Positions 58,740 to 64,000 of a stretch of DNA of 64,000 nt are shown in pieces (position 1 is the stretch's first letter; the number at the start of each line of letters is the position of its first letter). The notes below the pieces were generated by a model. It saw nothing but the letters and a program-made list of their open reading frames with translations, was not told the origin of the DNA and did not search any database. The stretch lies in NCBI RefSeq assembly GCF_033100795.1, contig NZ_JAWLVI010000001.1:186001-250000 (forward strand), read 5' to 3'. The DNA is from Pseudothioclava sp033100795 (lineage in GTDB: Bacteria > Pseudomonadota > Alphaproteobacteria > Rhodobacterales > Rhodobacteraceae). The translations under genes and the position numbers were made by a program.

Positions 58740-60341
58740 ATGCGTGGTGTGATCGCTGGTTTTGGAACGGGGGGCGTGCTGGCTGCGCTTGGTCTGGGGG
58801 CGATGTCGCTGGTGCTGCCCTTGCCCGAGACCCCCGGTGCGCATCTGGCGGCGGCCTTGTCTGCCGCGCGGATGCCTGCGAAGGTTGAACCCGTTGCGGC
58901 AGCTCCGACGATTGTCGAGGTTCCGGCGGGGTCCGAGTTTGCCAAGGGACAGGGCGATACCGCACCCGCACGCCCCGCGCCGCCGCAGGCGCCGACACTT
59001 GCGGCCCCTTCGGCCCCCGGTGTTGCGCCGCCCGAGGATACGCCCGACCGGATTGCCATTGCCGATACCGCCCCCGCCGCGCGCCCCGAAGCCGTGCCAG
59101 AGCCCGCACCCCAGCCGATGACCGAGGCGCCCGCGCAAGCGATGGAGACCCCGCCCGAGGCAGAGGCTCCGGTGCCTGTGCCGCCCCCCGGTGAGGTAAC
59201 GGTGCCGCAGCTTGGCGGGGTGGAAGAGAGTGCCAGCTCTGCCGAGGTCGAAGTCGTTACCCCAAACGAGCCGGACATCGCGCCTGCGCCGGATAGCCCT
59301 GACCAGATGCCGATTGTTCTGGGGGATGGATCGCAAATGCTGATGCCCGATGGCTCGGTCGTGTCCGCCGAGGAGGCTGCGCGTCAGATGGCGGGCGAAG
59401 TGACCGCACCCGAGCAGCCCGACCTGAATGAGACTGACGCGGCTGTGCTGGGGCTGCCGTCGGAGAAACCGCTCGAGCTGCCTGCCGGGCTGCCCGATGC
59501 TGCCGAAATGCCGCGCGTGTTCTCGGCGCAGGAGCCTAGCAAACCGATGGGCCAAGAGGTGGGCGGCTTAAGCGCCGACCCCGCGATTGTGACCAACCGC
59601 CTGCCGCGGATCGGGGATGCCACAGCGGAGGAGCCGGAAACGGAGCCGGTGTCGGAAACGGTATCGCCCTTGCAGCGCTATGCGACGGATTTCCTTTCGA
59701 CGGATGGCGGGCCGCTTTTCTCGGTGGTGCTTGTGGATGTCGGCGTTGCGGCGGGCGGGCTTGATCCGCAGACCCTCAAAGCGCTTGGTGCGCCGGTGAC
59801 CGTGGCGATTGATCCCTCGCGCCCCGATGCGCGCGAGGCGGCTGCTGATTATCGCCGCGCAGGGCTGGAGGTTGCAATTCTCGCCTCGGATCTGCCCGCC
59901 AATGCCGTCCCGACCGATGTAGAGGTCGCTGTCGAGGCGTGGCGCCAGCAAATCCCCGAGGCGATTGCGATCATGGACGGGCCGAAATCGGTGTTCCAGA
60001 ACAAACGCCCGCTGGCGCAGGCGATGGTCGCGGTGCTCGCGCGCGAGGGGTTGGGGTTGATCACGCAGCAAAAGGGGCTGAATGCGGCGGCGCAACTGGC
60101 TGAAGGCGCGGGCGTGCCGCATATCGAATTGTGGCGTGAGATCGACGCCGCGCGCGACCGCGACACCGTGATCGAGCGGATGCTTGGGCGCGCCGCCTTT
60201 GAGGCGCAGCGTGACGGGCAGGTCGCGGTGATGCTTAGCGGCTGGCCCGAAAGCGTTTCGGGCTTGCAGAAATGGCTGCCCGCCGCCGAAGGGGTGGTGA
60301 CCTTGGCGCCCGCCTCGGGGCTGGTTCTGGGCGACGAATAA
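58740..60341 (+). CDS. Divergent polysaccharide deacetylase (YibQ-like)
   Basis: 533 residues. A short N-terminal membrane helix (about 8-27) is followed by a Pro/Ala/Glu-rich low-complexity region (about 50-320). The C-terminal divergent deacetylase fold starts near 325 ('FSVVLVDVGVAAGGLDPQTLKALGAPVTVAIDP'). Family members are often catalytically defective and linked to the cell envelope. The extended linker suggests a span across the periplasm. It is divergent from trpG and convergent with trpE. Confidence 0.85.
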   Translation: MRGVIAGFGTGGVLAALGLGAMSLVLPLPETPGAHLAAALSAARMPAKVEPVAAAPTIVEVPAGSEFAKGQGDTAPARPAPPQAPTLAAPSAPGVAPPEDTPDRIAIADTAPAARPEAVPEPAPQPMTEAPAQAMETPPEAEAPVPVPPPGEVTVPQLGGVEESASSAEVEVVTPNEPDIAPAPDSPDQMPIVLGDGSQMLMPDGSVVSAEEAARQMAGEVTAPEQPDLNETDAAVLGLPSEKPLELPAGLPDAAEMPRVFSAQEPSKPMGQEVGGLSADPAIVTNRLPRIGDATAEEPETEPVSETVSPLQRYATDFLSTDGGPLFSVVLVDVGVAAGGLDPQTLKALGAPVTVAIDPSRPDAREAAADYRRAGLEVAILASDLPANAVPTDVEVAVEAWRQQIPEAIAIMDGPKSVFQNKRPLAQAMVAVLAREGLGLITQQKGLNAAAQLAEGAGVPHIELWREIDAARDRDTVIERMLGRAAFEAQRDGQVAVMLSGWPESVSGLQKWLPAAEGVVTLAPASGLVLGDE

Positions 60342-60356
60342 GCCCGCGAAATGAAA

Positions 60357-60393
60357 AAAACGCCTGCCATGATCCGATCATGGCGGGCGTTTT
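60357..60393. terminator. Bidirectional terminator between the deacetylase gene and trpE
   Basis: AAAACGCCTGCCATGATC (60357-60374) and the complementary arm at 60376-60393 form an 18-base-pair stem with one G-T pair, tight turn at 60375. A-rich and T-rich flanks exist on both sides. It can act on both convergent genes. Confidence 0.82.
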
Positions 60394-60411
60394 CATGTCG
60401 CCTTAAGCGGG

Positions 60412-61917
60412 TCAGTTATTGCCGCGTGCAAACAGCCCCGCATCCTCGGCTGCTTTGCGCAAAGCTTTGGATTTGTTGACGGTTTCTTCGTATTCGCCTT
60501 CGGGGCTGGAGTCGAAGACAACCCCGCCACCGGCCTGGATGTAAAGCGTCTGGTCCTTTACCACCGCCGTGCGCAGCGCGATGCACATGTCCATTTCGCC
60601 ATTGGCCGCGAAATAGCCGACGCCACCGCCATAGATGCCGCGCTTTTCGGGTTCCAGCTCGTCGATGATCTCCATCGCGCGGACCTTGGGCGCGCCCGAA
60701 ACGGTGCCCGCTGGCAGACCTGCCAGCAGCGCCGACAGCCCATCCTGATCGTCGCGCAATTCGCCCACCACGTTCGAGACGATATGCATGACGTGCGAAT
60801 ACCGCTCGATGATGAACTTTTCGGTCGGGTGGACGGTGCCGATCCTGGCCACGCGCCCCACGTCGTTGCGCCCCAGATCCAGAAGCATCAGGTGTTCGGC
60901 CAGTTCCTTTTTGTCCGAGAGCAGGTCTTCTTCCAGCGCCTTGTCCTCGGCCGGTGTCGCGCCGCGCGGGCGGGTGCCTGCGATCGGGCGGATCGTCACC
61001 TCGTTCTCGCGCAGCCGCACGAGGATTTCCGGGCTGGCACCGACAATCTGGAAACCACCGAAATTGAGGAAGAACATAAACGGCGAGGGGTTCGTCCGGC
61101 GCAGGCTGCGGTAAAGCGCAAACGGCGGCAGCGGGAAATCTGCCGACCAGCGCTGCGCGGGGACGACCTGAAAAATATCGCCCGCACGGATGTAGTCCTT
61201 GGCCTTCTCCACCGCGGCCATATAGCCCTCTTTGGTGAAGTTCGAGCGCATCTCGCCCACTTGCGCAGCCTCGCCCAGATCGCGGCTTTGCGCGGGCGCG
61301 CGGTCCAGATCGCGCAGCGCATCCATCACGCGCTCGGCGGCCTGTGCATAGGCCGCGCGGGCCGACAGCCCCGAGCCCTGGAACGCGGGCGCACAAAGGA
61401 TCACATCGCCCTTGACGCCATCCAGAACCGCCACGACGGAAGGCCGCATCAGCACCGCATCAGGCACGCCGATCGGATCGGGGTTCACATTTGGCAGATG
61501 CTCGACCAGACGGATCGTGTCGTAGCCCAGATAGCCGAAAAGCCCCGCCGCAGCCGAAGGCAGGTCGTCCGGCATCTCGATCCGGCTTTCAGCGATCAGG
61601 GCGCGCAGGCTTTCGAACGGATGGCCGGGCAGGTCTTCGTAGACCTCTTCGAAACGCGCATTGCGGTTGATCCGCGCGGCCTCGCCCCGGCATTCCCAGA
61701 TCACATCGGGCTTCATGCCGATGATCGAGTAGCGTCCGCGCACCTCGCCGCCGGTGACGGATTCAAGCATGAACGAGTTTTTCTGCGCATCCGCGAGCTT
61801 GAGCATCAGCGAAACCGGCGTGTCCAGATCAGCGGCCAGACGCGCGTAGACAAGCTGGTTCTCGCCTTTGGTCCAGGCCGCCTCGAACGCCTCGAAGGAG
61901 GGGGACAGAGCTACCAT
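60412..61917 (-). CDS. trpE: Anthranilate synthase component I
   Basis: 501 residues with the chorismate-binding domain: 'IAGTRPRGATPAEDKALEEDLLSDKKELAEHLML', 'LPAGTVSGAPKVRAMEIIDELEP' and 'GGGVVFDSSPEGEYEETVNK'. It converts chorismate to anthranilate with TrpG. The N-terminal Trp-feedback site (LLKLAD-like 'LMLKLADAQKNSFMLESVTGG') is present. It is 12 bases after the SurA/PpiD-like gene; no attenuator can be seen because the upstream region is coding. Confidence 0.97.
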   Translation of the reverse strand: MVALSPSFEAFEAAWTKGENQLVYARLAADLDTPVSLMLKLADAQKNSFMLESVTGGEVRGRYSIIGMKPDVIWECRGEAARINRNARFEEVYEDLPGHPFESLRALIAESRIEMPDDLPSAAAGLFGYLGYDTIRLVEHLPNVNPDPIGVPDAVLMRPSVVAVLDGVKGDVILCAPAFQGSGLSARAAYAQAAERVMDALRDLDRAPAQSRDLGEAAQVGEMRSNFTKEGYMAAVEKAKDYIRAGDIFQVVPAQRWSADFPLPPFALYRSLRRTNPSPFMFFLNFGGFQIVGASPEILVRLRENEVTIRPIAGTRPRGATPAEDKALEEDLLSDKKELAEHLMLLDLGRNDVGRVARIGTVHPTEKFIIERYSHVMHIVSNVVGELRDDQDGLSALLAGLPAGTVSGAPKVRAMEIIDELEPEKRGIYGGGVGYFAANGEMDMCIALRTAVVKDQTLYIQAGGGVVFDSSPEGEYEETVNKSKALRKAAEDAGLFARGNN

Positions 61918-61929
61918 ACGCGGGCCTCC

Positions 61930-63783
61930 TTACTGCATCTGCGACAGCACAGCGTTGATCGCAGCCGTGTCGAGGCTCAGCCCCGCTTCGGCCTGAATGG
62001 CGCGTGCGTAATAATCAAGAACATCGCCGGCAAGCGATTGCGCAAGCTGCGTGTCGACCATGGTGCGGATCTGTGCGTTCTTCGGATCTGCTGCATCGAC
62101 CGGATTGATCGAGACAAGCTGCGCGACAGCGATGGTCTCGCCATCCGACACAACGATTGCATCGCCAACAGCGGCCAGCGCGAAGACCTGCTCGCCAAAG
62201 CCCATCGGCGCGCCTTCGACAAAGCCACCACGATTGAGCGCGGTCACTTTGGTCACGATCATGCCGGTTGTGCCAAGCGCGGTCTCTGCCGACAGTCCGG
62301 CGGCAATCTCTTCGGCGCGGGCGGCTTTGCGTTGTGCAAGCTGATCGGCGCGCCAGGCTGCGGCCACCTGATCGCGCACCACGTCAAACGGGATCAGCGC
62401 GGCTGCGGTGACGCCGTCAAGGCGCAGCGCGAAAAGGCCGCCATCGGGCAGGTTGGCCAGCTCGGGGAAGTCCTCTTGCGTGACTTTCCGGGCCACCGAG
62501 CGGAATTCCTCGTAGCCCGCGATTTTCTCTTCGCTGTTCGGCCCAAGCGAAATCCAGCCAAGCTGCATGTCGGTTTCTTCGGCAATCTGTTCCAGCGTCG
62601 ATCCACCCGCGACACGGTCCTCAAGGTCCGAGGTCATATCACCGATCATCCGGCGCGCGCGGTCGTTTCCGGCCTCGGCGGCCAGTTCGTCGCGGACTTC
62701 CTCGAAGGTGGTTTCTTGCGGCGCGATAATCACGTTCATCGAGAACAGCGCAGGGCCGAGATCGGTGTCGATCGGGCCAACGACGCCCGGCGCATCAAGA
62801 CCGAACACAGCCGCGCCTGCCGCGCCAAGCTCGGCCTTCGAGACCTCGCCCATATCGGTATCGTCCAGCGTCAGGCCGCGCGCCTCGGCCAGATCGGCAA
62901 AGGTGGCTTCGCCTGCGTCAACGCGGGCTTTCGCGGCGGCGGCCTCTTCGGCCGAGGGATAGACCAAGCGATCAACGATGCGCTTTTCGGGCTGCACATA
63001 GTCGTCGATGCGGGCGTCATAGGTGGCGCGCAGCGTTGCCTCATCGGGGGATGCCTGATCCAGCAGCATCGCGGGTGTCAGCCAGACATAGGTGATCTGG
63101 CGCGTTTCGGGTGCGGTGAAGGCATCGGAATGTGCCTGATGGAAGGCGGTCAGCTCGTCCTCGGTCGGCTCGGGCAGAGCCTCGGTCAGATCGGCTTGCG
63201 TCACTTCGGCCCAGACCAGATCGCGGGTCTCACCGATAAAGCCAAGATAGGCGTCAGAGGCGGCGGAGGGCGCCGGAATGCCCGAAGCGACCGCGCCTTG
63301 CAGGATCGAGCGGCCGATGTCCTGACGCAGATTGGTTTCGAACTGTGCCTCGGTAAAGCCCTGTTGGCGCAGCGTCAGGCGATAGGTCTCGCGGTCGAAT
63401 TTGCCGTCCAGCCCCTGAAACGCCTCAGCACTGGTGATTTCCTTGTGCAGCTCCTGATCGCCTGCGGAAATGCCGATGAGGCGCGCGGCCTCGTTCAGCG
63501 CGGCCTCACCAAACAAAGCAGCCTTCACCTGCTGGTCAAGACCCACCGCGCGGGCGTCGTCCAGCGTCATCGGGCGGCCCGTGTTCTGGGCGGCGGCGTT
63601 CATCTGGTTGCGCATCGCGCGGGCGAAATCGTTGACCGTCACATCGGTTTCCCCGATCGAGCCGATCGCCGCCAGACGCCCGCCGAAATTCGAGATGCCA
63701 AAGCCCCCGAGACCCAGAACCAGCATCGCCAGAAGAACCCAGACGATCGCGCTTTTGCCGTGGCTGCGCAGCTTATTGGACAT
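61930..63783 (-). CDS. SurA/PpiD-like periplasmic folding factor
   Basis: 617 residues. N-terminal membrane helix (about 14-32, IVWVLLAMLVLGLGGFGI), SurA N-type chaperone region and a PPIC-like parvulin domain ('RIVDRLVYPSAEEAAAAKARVDAGEATFADLA'). It resembles PpiD, an anchored periplasmic chaperone at the Sec translocon. ATG at 63783 preceded by GGGAGGAG. The parvulin active site looks degenerate. It is 12 bases upstream of trpE, so trpE may be read from its promoter. Confidence 0.88.
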   Translation of the reverse strand: MSNKLRSHGKSAIVWVLLAMLVLGLGGFGISNFGGRLAAIGSIGETDVTVNDFARAMRNQMNAAAQNTGRPMTLDDARAVGLDQQVKAALFGEAALNEAARLIGISAGDQELHKEITSAEAFQGLDGKFDRETYRLTLRQQGFTEAQFETNLRQDIGRSILQGAVASGIPAPSAASDAYLGFIGETRDLVWAEVTQADLTEALPEPTEDELTAFHQAHSDAFTAPETRQITYVWLTPAMLLDQASPDEATLRATYDARIDDYVQPEKRIVDRLVYPSAEEAAAAKARVDAGEATFADLAEARGLTLDDTDMGEVSKAELGAAGAAVFGLDAPGVVGPIDTDLGPALFSMNVIIAPQETTFEEVRDELAAEAGNDRARRMIGDMTSDLEDRVAGGSTLEQIAEETDMQLGWISLGPNSEEKIAGYEEFRSVARKVTQEDFPELANLPDGGLFALRLDGVTAAALIPFDVVRDQVAAAWRADQLAQRKAARAEEIAAGLSAETALGTTGMIVTKVTALNRGGFVEGAPMGFGEQVFALAAVGDAIVVSDGETIAVAQLVSINPVDAADPKNAQIRTMVDTQLAQSLAGDVLDYYARAIQAEAGLSLDTAAINAVLSQMQ

Positions 63784-63924
63784 AGGGGCTCCTCCCGCAA
63801 TTTCAGGCCGTTTCGGGGTGTTTAGGGCTTTGGCAGGATGGCCGCAAGGCTTGGCGCGCGCGCCCCGCACGAAGGAGCATCAATTCTGCGCGGGGCAGGC
63901 CGCTTTCGCGGCCCCAAATGAATA

Positions 63925-63943
63925 CGCCCCGAAGATCGGGGCG
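63925..63943 (-). terminator. Hairpin upstream of the SurA/PpiD-like gene
   Basis: CGCCCCGA (63925-63932) pairs with TCGGGGCG (63936-63943) around AGA. It lies downstream of a possible minus-strand gene end (63970). There is a weak TATTCATTT on the minus strand. Confidence 0.4.
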
Positions 63944-63969
63944 CATAAGACATTTTCTTAGGGTAGGGA

Positions 63970-64000
63970 TCAATCCGTGCCGCGATAGGGCTGAACGTAT
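63970..64000 (-). CDS. Possible C-terminal end of an upstream gene (partial)
   Basis: On the minus strand the last bases read YVQPYRGTD followed by TGA. The pattern and the hairpin beyond it (63925-63943) suit the end of a gene entering from the right edge. Only nine codons are visible, so the assignment is tentative and no family can be given. Confidence 0.25.
   Translation of the reverse strand, partial: YVQPYRGTD

Noticed and set aside
60784..63825. Long open plus-strand frame opposite trpE and the SurA/PpiD-like gene
   Set aside because: Same G+C artefact; its sequence is low-complexity and unlike any family, and it covers two well-supported genes.
1..64000. Scan for CRISPR arrays, insertion sequences, prophage, tRNA or rRNA genes
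   Set aside because: No regularly spaced repeats, transposase or integrase genes, or cloverleaf and rRNA landmarks were found by reading; a tool-based scan could still pick up something subtle.

Overview
The window is a compact, G+C-rich stretch of chromosome from an alphaproteobacterium of the Rhodobacter/Paracoccus group (Rhodobacteraceae sensu lato). This is inferred from gene content, gene order and codon bias; the genus cannot be fixed from the sequence. Both ends cut through genes. I see no rRNA, tRNA, insertion sequence, prophage or CRISPR array, and no stretch longer than about 300 bases lacks a gene.

Layout. 1-2580: the 3' end of a MoxR-type AAA ATPase, then a minus-strand ccmI-ruvX-DUF1289 unit. 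2806-8072: a tightly overlapped heterotetrameric sarcosine oxidase operon (beta, an unannotated 28-codon frame, delta, alpha, gamma) closed by a large terminator. 8135-13831: a small basic protein, Fe superoxide dismutase, RarD, a LOG-family protein, a LysM protein and an Atm1-type ABC exporter. 13850-18498: an RND permease and its adaptor. 18735-22312: yfgM-like, bamB and der, the same order as in Escherichia coli. 22323-23977: a small protein and serS. 24165-28362: a second RND adaptor and permease pair. 28430-38461: a complete core thiosulfate-oxidation locus, soxT-soxR-soxS reading leftwards and soxVWXYZABCD reading rightwards. 38636-43933: glycerate kinase, a retropepsin-like protease, MarC, a 33-codon small-protein candidate, and tatABC followed by a DUF815 ATPase. 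43967-47438: nlpD-pcm-surE and an SDR enzyme. 47650-51523: bioY, DUF1284, gltA, gltX. 51642-58562: comEC, lexA, moeA-moaC and trpCDG. 58740-63783: a divergent polysaccharide deacetylase, trpE and a SurA/PpiD-like chaperone.

How the genes work together. The sox locus encodes the periplasmic Sox enzyme: SoxXA, SoxYZ, SoxB and SoxCD. It also has redox helpers (SoxV, SoxW, SoxS), a YeeE-family sulfur-compound transporter (SoxT) and an ArsR-family repressor (SoxR). The SoxR cysteine spacing equals that of the persulfide sensor SqrR. An ATTC-N8-GAAT inverted repeat lies upstream of soxX and a different inverted repeat lies between soxS and soxV, the two intergenic regions where SoxR control is expected. 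SoxY, SoxB and SoxC carry twin-arginine signals, so the nearby tatABC genes are relevant to their export. CcmI supports c-type cytochrome maturation (SoxX, SoxA, SoxD), and MoeA and MoaC make the molybdenum cofactor needed by SoxC.

Name collision: the sarcosine oxidase subunits SoxA, B, D and G near 2.8-8 kb are unrelated to the sulfur-oxidation Sox proteins at 28-38 kb.

Most noteworthy signals: the sox operators and an apparent terminator inside the sox operon between soxA and soxB; two small open frames with favourable translation contexts (4059-4145 and 39878-39979); three GTTC repeats in phase upstream of lexA; and a low-G+C segment inside gltX. I found no convincing wholly new system. 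The small frames and the sox regulatory layout are the best leads.
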